A stretch of 45,601 nucleotides of DNA from Corynebacterium pilosum DSM 20521 = CIP 103422 (lineage in GTDB: Bacteria > Actinomycetota > Actinomycetes > Mycobacteriales > Mycobacteriaceae), in assembly GCF_000373805.1 (NCBI RefSeq), contig NZ_KB892469.1, positions 167 through 45,767 on the forward strand. Direction: 5' to 3'. The notes under the pieces are model-generated. The model did not search any database and was not told where the DNA came from. It worked only from the letters and a program-made list of their open reading frames with translations. Made by a program: the position numbers and the translations under genes. Positions 8,283-16,097 of the stretch are shown here, one piece after another (the first letter of the stretch is position 1; each line of letters starts with the position of its first letter).

Positions 8283-9350
8283 GTGGGGCGCCACAAGAGG
8301 ATGCTCGCGGCTTCCCCGGCGGCCGGTTCGGTGCCGGTTGCGACGCTGCATTCTGAAAGTGCCCCGTCGCGGGTGCGCAAGCTGACCCGTCGTACGCTGC
8401 CGGATCTCGAGCGTTTCGAGCGGCTGCGCCAGGTGTCCCTGGCGAAACCCGCAGGCCCACTGCGTACGCAAGCGGTGGAGCGTGCTGCGTTGGTCCGCGC
8501 CCACACCAAGGTCTCGGCAGCGACGCCGGACCTGAAAGCCGTCCGCGTCATCGCGCGGTTTTTGTACGATGAGGCGGTCATTGACGGTGTGGTCGACGAG
8601 GAACGTGCCCTGACCCGCGCACATGTCGATCATTGGTTATATCAGTCGAATCAATTCTCGTTGCGCAGCGTACGGACGTACCGGTCGATCCTGTATGACG
8701 CGGGGCGGGTGCTGTACCCGCGCGAATTCCCTGCACCGAGAGCGGTGCTCGCGCCACGTGGAAGGGCGACGCCGGCGTGTCCTCCAGGAACCGCGCAGCG
8801 CCTGTATGAGGAGGCGACCCTGGTCCCCGATGTGCTGCGACCGCGGCTGCTGCTGGTGCTCGATCTGATCACTGGTGCGGGTCTGCGGTCCAGCGAGGTC
8901 CGCGAGGCGACCGGTGGTGACATCTCGACGGTCTCTCTCGGGTCAGGCCAGGAGGTGGTCACTGTCAAGGTACGCAAGGCCGGCGTCATCGATCGGGTGG
9001 TGCCGGTGACGGACCCGCGGAAAGGCCACCGTCTCCAGATGCGTGCCCGGGAGGTTGGGACCGGAACGTTGTACCCGCTGACGGTCAACGGGGTGGTCTC
9101 GAAAAACGCGGTATCCAGGCTCAACGACCGCCTGCGGGAGTACGGGTTCGCCGGACTCGACGCGGTCAGCTTGCGCAACCGCTGGATCCTCGACCTCGCC
9201 GCAACGCCGGGTGTGAGCACCGCGGCGCTGTTGAAGCTTGCCGGGATCGGAGATCTCCGGGTGCTGGCAGATCAGGCAGCACTCCTACCGGCACTCTCAG
9301 CTGCCGATCTGGCAGAAATGCTTCTTGACGCTGACGAGGTGACGATGTGA
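8283..9350 (+). CDS. Tyrosine-recombinase-like protein lacking catalytic His and Tyr
   Basis: A 355-residue protein with the two-part layout of phage-integrase-type recombinases. An N-terminal helical core-binding region (about 80-150) precedes a catalytic-domain-like half. Arg I is visible in ITGAGLRSSEV (R202), a beta-hairpin Lys in VKVRKAGVIDRVVPV (K229/K232), and Arg II in AVSLRNRW (R298). The His of the HxxR box is replaced (V-S-L-R). The segment that should carry G-H and the nucleophilic Tyr reads LAGIGDLRVLADQ with no Tyr, and none follows to the end. It may bind DNA without cutting it. The GTG at 8283 has a poor ribosome site. The stop overlaps the next start as GTGA, implying coupled translation with the transposase-like gene. 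Confidence 0.65.
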   Translation: MGRHKRMLAASPAAGSVPVATLHSESAPSRVRKLTRRTLPDLERFERLRQVSLAKPAGPLRTQAVERAALVRAHTKVSAATPDLKAVRVIARFLYDEAVIDGVVDEERALTRAHVDHWLYQSNQFSLRSVRTYRSILYDAGRVLYPREFPAPRAVLAPRGRATPACPPGTAQRLYEEATLVPDVLRPRLLLVLDLITGAGLRSSEVREATGGDISTVSLGSGQEVVTVKVRKAGVIDRVVPVTDPRKGHRLQMRAREVGTGTLYPLTVNGVVSKNAVSRLNDRLREYGFAGLDAVSLRNRWILDLAATPGVSTAALLKLAGIGDLRVLADQAALLPALSAADLAEMLLDADEVTM

Positions 9351-11113
9351 TTGCTGACAAGGCGTGCGCCTACACCATCCACCCTGAGGTCCTAGAGCAG
9401 AAGGCACAGTGGGTCGAGCGTTCCGGAGCCGCGGAGCTTCTGGACCAATATTTTGAAGAATCACGAGGTCGGGGAGGTCGCGTATCCGAGTACAGGTTCT
9501 CGATGCTTGGGTATCTCACGGTAAAAGCTGCACTGATGGCGATTCCGCGTGCTGCCTCCGACGCCGAGGCCTATCGGGTGATCCGCGAGCTGACGGTTGA
9601 CCAGCTGGAGCGCCTGGGGATGAACGCCGAGGTCCGGACCGCGTCGGACAAGGCCTTCTACAACTGGATCGCGCGTCGACTGCGTGTGGTTGATCCGGGC
9701 TTCGACCTGCCGGCTCGCCGCGTGACCAACGCGGAGCACCGACGACACGTCGGCTCCAGGACGCCCGAGGTCAGCGCGGCCGTCCATCTGGCTGCCGATC
9801 GCCTCCATGCCGTCGTGAATTTGCTGGTCGCAGCATCTGTCGACGAAACACACCCCGCCGGCGCACGCGGAGATATCGTCATCGACGAGACAGTCGTTGA
9901 TCTTGCGGGCCAGTCCGACGGCCTGGGCTCTCGCGATAACAAATTCCGCGCCGCGGCATACATGGGGGCGTACTATGTACGCGATCGTGAAGATAATTCG
10001 ATCAATACTGCAGGTCAGCCGGTCAAGACAGTAAAGAAGGCGGCGTTCGGGATCGGAATCACTGCAGTAACTCGTATCGGTGACGTCGAGGACCTCTACG
10101 GTGTGGCCCCGGTGATCACCGGGATCGCCATCCACAAACCGACCTCGGCATCCATCGAGGGAGCGACCCGGGCGATTCAGGCTCACCAGCAGCACGGGTT
10201 TGACAACCGTAAGGGCACCCGCGGGCGACTGCCCTACCTGACAGTCGATATGGGCTACAACCAGAAGAGGGGTTTTAATGACGCGTGCCTGGACCTTGGG
10301 TACTCGCCGGTGGTGCGCTATCCCCGGTCCTGGCGCGCCGTCTGGGCGAGCGCGGGCGACGAGCACACATTTCGAGGGGTGCCAGCCGGCCCGGTGCAGA
10401 TCGCCGGAGACTTCTATTGTCCAGCCGCAGCACGAATCGCTACGGGCACGACGAGGTTGGTCCGAAAAACCGTCGACATATTAGACGATGATGATGGGTT
10501 CGAACGGCACGACCGCCGGCTGGAAGCACTCCTGCCGATGCTGATGGGGACGAACTCTCGTCCCTATAGAGCACGACCACAAGGGCGGCCCCGTAAAGAC
10601 TCCGACAGCGCGAGACCGACTGCCCGCATCGACCTTGTGTGTCCTGCCGTGCAGGGGCGAGTCCGTTGCCCGCTGAAACCGGCCTCGATGGTGGCAGGCC
10701 CAGAAACCCCGACGGTCACCCCGTCGTGGAACGCTGAGGATTTCCGATGCTGTGCAAAATCACAGGTCACAGTGGAGTACTCGCGTGACCAGTGGCGAAT
10801 GGCAACGTGGGGCATGACCCCTGGTTCGTGGGAGCACGCGACTTATTTCGAGGCGGCGCGTGCTTTAACCGAGCAGCGCTTTTCGGTGATGAAGAGCGTG
10901 CACGTCGCAGGAATTTCTGATTTGCACTGGTCGGGACGGCGGGAACCCGGAATCGCCATCCTGGTGGCATTGTGGGTCGCATCAACAAACCGCGCGATTC
11001 AGGATAGTCATTCGCGCCGCCGCAAGAGAAGAACCTCGTCGATCAAACGCCGGTGGGCGCACATCGAGGAGGACTTGGGGCGTCGCCCGGTCACAATCCC
11101 ACCGCGTACTTAG
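9347..11113 (+). CDS. DDE transposase-like protein with Cys-rich insert
   Basis: A 588-residue protein that I read as an RNase-H-fold DDE transposase. Candidate catalytic residues are D180 in GDIVIDETVVD, D301 in YLTVDMGYN (equivalent to the family ADKGYD box) and E509 in ALTEQRFSVMKS. Between the second and third sit an insert rich in Cys (C358, C432, C441, C468, C469), which may bind zinc, and an R/P-rich linker near 405-425. The C-terminus is strongly basic (SHSRRRKRRTSSIKRR). The start GTG at 9347 overlaps the stop of the recombinase-like gene by four bases. I do not recognise a named IS family. An actively coupled pair of a recombinase-like and a DDE protein is unusual. Confidence 0.6.
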   Translation: MIADKACAYTIHPEVLEQKAQWVERSGAAELLDQYFEESRGRGGRVSEYRFSMLGYLTVKAALMAIPRAASDAEAYRVIRELTVDQLERLGMNAEVRTASDKAFYNWIARRLRVVDPGFDLPARRVTNAEHRRHVGSRTPEVSAAVHLAADRLHAVVNLLVAASVDETHPAGARGDIVIDETVVDLAGQSDGLGSRDNKFRAAAYMGAYYVRDREDNSINTAGQPVKTVKKAAFGIGITAVTRIGDVEDLYGVAPVITGIAIHKPTSASIEGATRAIQAHQQHGFDNRKGTRGRLPYLTVDMGYNQKRGFNDACLDLGYSPVVRYPRSWRAVWASAGDEHTFRGVPAGPVQIAGDFYCPAAARIATGTTRLVRKTVDILDDDDGFERHDRRLEALLPMLMGTNSRPYRARPQGRPRKDSDSARPTARIDLVCPAVQGRVRCPLKPASMVAGPETPTVTPSWNAEDFRCCAKSQVTVEYSRDQWRMATWGMTPGSWEHATYFEAARALTEQRFSVMKSVHVAGISDLHWSGRREPGIAILVALWVASTNRAIQDSHSRRRKRRTSSIKRRWAHIEEDLGRRPVTIPPRT

Positions 11114-11123
11114 CACCGAATGA

Positions 11124-11160
11124 CTAACGCCGGGATCGAAAATTCCGATCCCGGCGTTAG
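11124..11160 (+). terminator. Strong hairpin after transposase-like gene
   Basis: CTAACGCCGGGATCG (11124-11138) pairs perfectly over 15 bases with the arm at 11146-11160 around a 7-base loop. It begins 10 bases after the stop codon. No T-tract follows, but this stem strength is typical of a transcription end or a protective IS-end structure. Confidence 0.6.
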
Positions 11161-11479
11161 GCATTGCTAAAAAGTCTCGGGAAAACTTCTTTCTATGTCG
11201 ATTTAGCGGCCTTGAGCAGGGATTCAGCCTAGATAAACCTACAGGGCGACGGAGAATAGACGGCTCTGACGCCCCCTATGGAAGCCTTCTTCGGCTGCAA
11301 CAGCGATCTGCGATCACCCACCAAAAGTCTCGGGAATCTGGAACGAAACCCTCGGGATATGCTCGCGGAACAACTCAATTGAACAGGTTTCGGAAACCGC
11401 ACACAAACACAAAGTCTCGTGACATCGCCTCCGCGGTGCACGAGATTTTTCTTTACTTCACCCCAGCTAAGCTTGAACC
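11161..11479. other. Repeat-bearing region before larC
   Basis: No gene is seen. The motif AAAGTCTCGGGAA occurs at 11171-11183 and 11324-11336, and a variant AAAGTCTCGTGA at 11411-11422. The stretch 11202-11227 resembles 7551-7575 upstream of the recombinase unit. A hairpin with T-tract lies at 11415-11450. Confidence 0.5.
11415..11450 (+). terminator. Intrinsic terminator or attenuator upstream of larC
   Basis: TCTCGTG (11415-11421) pairs with CACGAGA (11439-11445) and is followed by TTTTT (11446-11450), the pattern of a Rho-independent terminator. Only 29 bases separate it from the larC start. Either a weak larC promoter lies within those 29 bases, or the hairpin sits in the larC leader and could act as an attenuator. 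Confidence 0.5.
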
Positions 11480-12715
11480 ATGATGTGGATTGATGCTACC
11501 GCCGGGGTCGCCGGCGACATGCTACTCGGGGCCCTTGTCGATGCCGGCGTTGATCTCGCCGAACTGCAACACGCCATCGACACCGTACTGCCGGACACCG
11601 TCGTCTTGCGGTCCGAGCAGGTCACGCGCGCCGGGCAGCGCGGCATGAAAGTGCACGTTGAGGTGCTTATCGATGATCACCCCCACCGCACCTGGCGCGA
11701 GATCCGGGGGATGCTTCAGCAGGCTTCGCTTCACGACGACACCCGCACCAATGCACTGGCCGTATTCGAATCGATTGCTGCTGCCGAAGCAAAGGTGCAC
11801 GGTGTCGAACCAGACACCATCCACTTCCACGAAGTCGGTGCCTGGGATTCCATCGCCGACGTGGTGGGCGTGTGCGAAGGAATGCGGCTGCTCGAGGCGT
11901 GGCACGTAACGGCGTCGCCAGTGGCGCTCGGATTCGGACGCATCAGCGCAGCCCATGGTGATATCCCCGTACCGGTTCCCGCGGTAGCGGAGTTGGCTCG
12001 TGGCATCCCAACCCGCTCGGGCGAGATCCTGCGCGGGGGTGGGCATGATCATTCGCACGCTCATTCGCACGCTCATGATCATGGTGGCAGCGGACATGAG
12101 CACGCCGAACCGGGAGAGTTGGCTACCCCCACCGGTATCGCTCTGGTGAAACACTTCGCCACATCTTTTGGTCCGTTGCCGGATGGTGTCGTGGAGACAG
12201 TCGGAATCGGTGCGGGCACCAAGGACACTCCAGGTCGCCCCAATGTCGTGCGCCTTGTTTTATTGCAGGATGCTACAGCAGCTGCGTCGAATCCGGACAC
12301 CGGCCAGCTCGTCCAGCTAGAGGCCAATGTTGATGATCTCGATCCGCGGATCTGGCCGGTAGTCGTCGATAAGCTTCTGCACGCTGGGGCCCGTGATGCG
12401 TGGCTCACCCCGATCGTGATGAAAAAGGGTAGATCAGCGCACACGGTCCACGTGCTTACCGACGATCCAGCCGCGGCCAAGGAGATTTTGTTTGCCCACA
12501 CCACCACGTTTGGTGTGCGGTCCTGGACTGTGGAGCGCGAGGGGCTGGATCGGCATTGGGAGAGCGTGGATGTCGAAGGCCATGAGGTGCGAGTGAAGGT
12601 TGGTACGCGCGGGGGAGTGGTGATGACCCGTCAGCCTGAGTTCGACGACGCTGTTGCCGCCGCGGAGGCATTGGGGTTGCCGGTCAAAGAAGTGCTGCGC
12701 CGAGCATCGCAGTGA
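11480..12715 (+). CDS. larC: Nickel-pincer cofactor nickel insertase LarC
   Basis: LarC inserts nickel into pyridinium-3,5-bisthiocarboxylic acid mononucleotide in a CTP-dependent step, the last reaction in making the nickel-pincer nucleotide used by lactate racemase and related enzymes. The 411-residue protein starts with the family signature [21 protein letters not shown] and has the middle motif [17 protein letters not shown] His-rich loop follows near residues 190-212 ([14 protein letters not shown]), typical of nickel handling. The C-terminal half is fused in one frame, unlike the Lactobacillus gene that needs a frameshift. ATG 11480 or 11483 may be the start; neither has a strong ribosome site. 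The gene is separated from larB by about 2.7 kb of accessory genes. Confidence 0.93.
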   Translation: MMWIDATAGVAGDMLLGALVDAGVDLAELQHAIDTVLPDTVVLRSEQVTRAGQRGMKVHVEVLIDDHPHRTWREIRGMLQQASLHDDTRTNALAVFESIAAAEAKVHGVEPDTIHFHEVGAWDSIADVVGVCEGMRLLEAWHVTASPVALGFGRISAAHGDIPVPVPAVAELARGIPTRSGEILRGGGHDHSHAHSHAHDHGGSGHEHAEPGELATPTGIALVKHFATSFGPLPDGVVETVGIGAGTKDTPGRPNVVRLVLLQDATAAASNPDTGQLVQLEANVDDLDPRIWPVVVDKLLHAGARDAWLTPIVMKKGRSAHTVHVLTDDPAAAKEILFAHTTTFGVRSWTVEREGLDRHWESVDVEGHEVRVKVGTRGGVVMTRQPEFDDAVAAAEALGLPVKEVLRRASQ

Positions 12716-12729
12716 TGCTGGGCATTGAC

Positions 12730-12766
12730 CGACGTGTCGATTTAACCTGAGAAAATCGACACGTCG
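12730..12766. promoter_or_regulatory. 14-bp inverted repeat between larC and fic
   Basis: A perfect 14-bp inverted repeat (arms at 12730-12743 and 12753-12766, sequence CGACGTGTCGATTT and its complement) surrounds a 9-base centre. It lies just after larC and just before the Fic gene. It could end larC transcription. Its place directly upstream of a -10-like TATGTT (12773-12778) also fits an operator for the Fic gene. Confidence 0.5.
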
Positions 12767-12784
12767 CCACGATATGTTTATTCT

Positions 12785-13882
12785 GTGTACATGACCGCGC
12801 ACAGCTCATACTCCCCGGACATTCCGTTTAATGACTTGCCGCCACTTCCCCCAGCGAAAGCTTTAGAAACAACGCGGGTGTTGAAGGAGGTTATTGAGGC
12901 GCGCGGAACTTTAGCTTCGTTAAATACCGCGTGTGACCTTATCCCCAACCCAGACGTCATCACGTCAACGATTCCTTTACGTGAGGCACAGGCATCCACA
13001 GAGATTGAAAATATTGTCACTACCTACGACGAGCTTTTCAAAGCTCAGTGGGAAGTTGATCGCACTCCATCCCCAGCAACAAAAGAAGCACTAAGGTACA
13101 AAAATGCGCTATCTGCAGGGGTTGAATCACTAGAGGCAAGACCTGTATCGGAGAAAACTGCGGTGAGAGTCTGCAGCATTCTGAACGGCCAGCCTGCCCA
13201 GATTCGCTCAACTCCTGGAACATTTATCGGGGATCCGCGAACCCGCCGACGGCTATATACGCCGCCGGAGGGTAAGCAGATTATCGAGGCGCACTTGTCA
13301 GCCTGGGAAGAGTTCATTTATTCAGATCATGGACTTGACCCTTTGGTTCTGATGGCTGCTACTCATTATCAGTTTGAGGCGATCCATCCTTTCTATGACG
13401 GCAACGGGCGGACGGGCCGGATCTTGAATGTTCTCCTGCTTATTCAGCAGGAAGTACTTCGTCTCCCAGTGTTGTACTTGTCTGGCTATATTGTGGACAG
13501 TAAGTCCGATTACTTTCGGTTGCTGCGTGGCGTCACTGCTGAAGGCCAGTGGGAAGACTGGATCTTATTCATGGTTCGGGGTGTTCGGGTGGCTGCGGTG
13601 GAAGCAACCACGATGATTAATGATCTCCGTTTAGCGCAGGAAGCGACTGCTGAGAAGATAAGGGAGTTAAGTATTTCCGCCGGGGCTGAGCTTGCCCATC
13701 TTCTGTTTGTTAAACCTTATGTTCGCATTGCAGATGTGGAAGCGGCAGGTTTAGCCAAACGCCAAACCGCGTCGGCTTGGCTTGGCCAGCTTGTCGATGC
13801 CGAGGTTTTATCGGAGCACAAGGCCGGAAGAACGAAAGTGTTCGCTAATGATTCTGCGCTCCGGATTCTCACGCGCCGGTGA
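12785..13882 (+). CDS. Fic-domain AMPylase with internal inhibitory motif
   Basis: A 365-residue Fic protein, expected to transfer AMP or a related group to target proteins. The catalytic loop HPFYDGNGRTGR is at residues 201-212 and complete. The N-terminal region has STEIEN at 71-76, matching the inhibitory motif [ST]-x3-E-[GN] of class II Fic proteins, so the enzyme is probably self-restrained and needs no separate antitoxin. The C-terminus (about 300-360) is a winged helix (VRIADVEAAGLAKRQTASAWL) that may bind DNA. The start can be GTG 12785 or ATG 12791; a TATGTT at 12773-12778 would place the transcript start near 12785, suggesting a leaderless mRNA. The lower GC and position between larC and larB suggest acquisition. 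Confidence 0.88.
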   Translation: MYMTAHSSYSPDIPFNDLPPLPPAKALETTRVLKEVIEARGTLASLNTACDLIPNPDVITSTIPLREAQASTEIENIVTTYDELFKAQWEVDRTPSPATKEALRYKNALSAGVESLEARPVSEKTAVRVCSILNGQPAQIRSTPGTFIGDPRTRRRLYTPPEGKQIIEAHLSAWEEFIYSDHGLDPLVLMAATHYQFEAIHPFYDGNGRTGRILNVLLLIQQEVLRLPVLYLSGYIVDSKSDYFRLLRGVTAEGQWEDWILFMVRGVRVAAVEATTMINDLRLAQEATAEKIRELSISAGAELAHLLFVKPYVRIADVEAAGLAKRQTASAWLGQLVDAEVLSEHKAGRTKVFANDSALRILTRR

Positions 13883-14132
13883 ACCTCAAGAGGGGATCTA
13901 GCCAGAGGGCCTTGAGTTACGTTGCGAAATTGACTCGTACACCACGACGGTCAGCTTTTAGCTGCGCCACCGTCGAAATGCGGGCTAACATGTCGCAAGC
14001 GCTAGACAAGTATAAAGGAGTTATGTTACGCTCATATTGAAGCCTCGGTGGAGCGCTATCTGACGGAAAACTACCGATAGATATTCTCGCCGGGGCATTG
14101 ATGTTGCTGGCCAATTTAAAGCGAGTACACCA
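13883..14132. other. Gene-free stretch before Abi pseudogene
   Basis: About 250 bases with stops in all useful frames and no recognised product. It is AT-richer than the surrounding core genes and probably carries the promoter of the broken Abi gene that follows. Confidence 0.4.
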
Positions 14133-14845
14133 ATGCCTGGTAGCGATTGGATAGCCTCATGGCTTTCAGAACCACGATGGACCCCTTACCTGCAGGCATG
14201 TGATTCAGACAGCCAGAAAGCGCTTAAGCTTTATGAATGGACTCTGTAATTAGCAAGCGCGATCATGCATGATATCGCTCATATCGAAGTTGGTATCCGC
14301 AACACCTACGACCAGACAATTTCCTCTAACTTTGACGGCGATGACCATTGGCTGTTCGATGATAATTCACCGGTAATGAAGCCCTTAATACGCTCTCGCA
14401 AAGGTAAGGAGAGCGACCTCAATGATATTAATCGGCGGAAAATCCGTGAGGCAAAGAGACTTACCCGCCGCGAGCATCCCACACCAGGTCAGGTCATCGC
14501 AGAGCTGAATCTTGGGTTTTGGTGTCATCTCACTGATGCAGCACATGAAAAAGCCTGTGGGTAGACTATCTCCATCATGCTTATCCCACTGGAACTGACC
14601 GTAAGCAGGTGGATGGTTTGCTCAAGCTTATTCTTCGAGTCCGAAACCGAGCCTCTCATCACGAGCCATTATTTACTGGTAAAAGGCTTAACGAAGTGAT
14701 CAAGGCTCAGAACGCTACCGTCACCATTGCCCGCATGCTGCTGCCACCATTGGCTGACCATATTCAATCCACCAGCAGGGTAAACGAGGTGCTAACAAAA
14801 ACAGACTGCACTTCAGTCTTGTCGGTCTTGAACTCTAAGCCCTAG
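14133..14845 (+). pseudogene. Abi-family gene broken by a nonsense codon and a frameshift
   Basis: Three pieces together form one Abi-like protein. The first piece starts at ATG 14133 and runs in frame to a TAA at 14247 (YEWTL-stop). The same frame resumes as LASAIMHDIAHIEVGIRN, the usual Abi N-terminal block. The conserved TPGQVIAELNLGFWCHLT block follows. At an A5 run (14548-14552) the frame shifts; the new frame continues with SLWVDYLHHAYP and reaches VRNRASHHEPL, the family C-terminal RN-x-[ASC]-x-HH motif of a HEPN fold. Restoring one A in the run would rejoin the halves. Two independent lesions indicate a dead gene rather than a sequencing slip. It stands between the Fic gene and an HTH gene. 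Confidence 0.8.
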
Positions 14846-14886
14846 AGTTCTGTGCACCTATCGTGCTAACGCTAGAGCCTTTAGAG

Positions 14887-15294
14887 CTAGTCAAAGATTT
14901 CCTCGTCTAGTTCGCGCATTTCTTCAAATGCCTTCTTAGCGTCCGCGTAGCGCTTCTTGCGGTATTCAAAAACAGCTTCCGCCTTGAGGCGCGTGTGGGT
15001 GCCGACTTTGAAAGAGTCAATTTCACCATTCTTGATTTTCTTCATCAAAGTAGGGCGAGAAATCCCAAGCTGACGGGCCGCCTCTGTTGTTGTGAGGACC
15101 TCCGGCAGCCGAGAAATAGTGATTGTTTCTCCGTTGGCTGCCGCGTGTAGTACCGCGTTGATGAGATCGGCGAGTTCGCGTGGAATAGAATCCTCGATCA
15201 GCTCACTGGCAGTTTGATTGCGAGAGACTACCTGCTCAGCCTGCTCCTGGATTGTGTCGGTGAGCTCGATCGTAGGCACCGCCTGTGTGGTCAC
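14887..15294 (-). CDS. Excisionase-type HTH DNA-binding protein
   Basis: A 135-residue protein with an excisionase/MerR-like helix-turn-helix near residues 72-120 (VLTTTEAARQLGISRPTLMKKI ... IDSFKVGTHTRLK). I chose the GTG at 15292-15294 because AAGGAG lies six bases upstream; longer frames upstream lack a ribosome site. The N-terminal part is acidic and helical (IQEQAEQVVSRNQTASELIED), and a charged helix closes the protein. Proteins of this shape are often antitoxins paired with a downstream PIN-type toxin. No toxin is seen here: the downstream side holds only the convergent broken Abi gene. It may be an orphan antitoxin or regulator. Confidence 0.75.
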   Translation of the reverse strand: MTTQAVPTIELTDTIQEQAEQVVSRNQTASELIEDSIPRELADLINAVLHAAANGETITISRLPEVLTTTEAARQLGISRPTLMKKIKNGEIDSFKVGTHTRLKAEAVFEYRKKRYADAKKAFEEMRELDEEIFD

Positions 15295-15376
15295 CGGTTG
15301 CTCCTTCCCGTACCAATATTGCCCTTGTAACTGTAGTAGTGTTTCAGGTGCAAGTGTAATACATTGGGCCGACGAG

Positions 15377-16051
15377 CTACCGCGCCGCGATCTGGGCGGC
15401 CAAGTGCCCGGCACCGTAGCCGTTATCAATATTGACTACGCCCACACCGGGTGCGCAGGAGTTCAACATGGTTAGTAGGGGAGCGATGCCACCGGCGCCA
15501 GCGCCATAACCAACAGAGGTGGGCACTGCGACCACGGGGGCTGCCACCAGTCCACCCACCACAGAGGGCAGGGCACCGTCCATCCCGGCGACCACGATGA
15601 TCACTCCGGCTTCATGCAACGCCTCTTCGTGTTCGAGGAGGCGGTGGATGCCGGCCACGCCAACATCGGCAAGCAGGTCTACCGATCGTCCCAGGTAGCG
15701 GGCTGTGAGCATGGCTTCGCGCGCGACTGGCAGATCAGACGTCCCAGCGCAGACCACCAGCACCGACACGCCAGAGACCTCCGGTTCCTGCGGCGGCCAC
15801 ACCACCATGCGGGCTACCTCGTCGTAAAGCGCGTCCGGCAATACAGCAAGAACGGCCTCGGCCTGCTGGGGGGAGATGCGGGTGAACAGGGTGGGGTGCT
15901 CGTCGTCAAGCACACCCGCGATGGCCTCTACCTGGGCAATGGTTTTTCCCTCGCAGTAGATGGCCTCGGGGTAGCCGCGGCGGCGGACGCGATCGACGTC
16001 GAGGCGGGCGAAGTCGCCGACGTTGCGGGTGTGCTCCGGCATGTCCGACAT
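15377..16051 (-). CDS. larB: LarB, nicotinate adenine dinucleotide carboxylase/hydrolase
   Basis: LarB carboxylates C5 of the pyridinium ring of nicotinic acid adenine dinucleotide and cleaves its phosphoanhydride, giving the first intermediate of the nickel-pincer cofactor. The 224-residue protein has an N-terminal LarB-specific part (FARLDVDRVRRRGYPEAIYCEGKT) and a C-terminal AIR-carboxylase-like PurE fold with CAGTSDLPVAREA, GVAGIHRLL, VVAGMDGALPSVVGGL and VPTSVGYGA segments. The ATG at 16049-16051 has AAGGACC upstream. It follows the maoC gene by 46 bases on the same strand, so it is probably cotranscribed with the lipid genes. Its usual partner larC lies about 2.7 kb further on in the opposite orientation. 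Confidence 0.93.
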   Translation of the reverse strand: MSDMPEHTRNVGDFARLDVDRVRRRGYPEAIYCEGKTIAQVEAIAGVLDDEHPTLFTRISPQQAEAVLAVLPDALYDEVARMVVWPPQEPEVSGVSVLVVCAGTSDLPVAREAMLTARYLGRSVDLLADVGVAGIHRLLEHEEALHEAGVIIVVAGMDGALPSVVGGLVAAPVVAVPTSVGYGAGAGGIAPLLTMLNSCAPGVGVVNIDNGYGAGHLAAQIAAR

Positions 16052-16097
16052 GGAGGTCCTTTCAGCGCGGCCGAGGTGAACGCTCCCAGTCTAGCCT

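Noticed and set aside
8283..9350. Calling this gene an active site-specific integrase
   Set aside because: The catalytic Tyr and the His of HxxR are missing, so strand cleavage by the usual mechanism is not supported.
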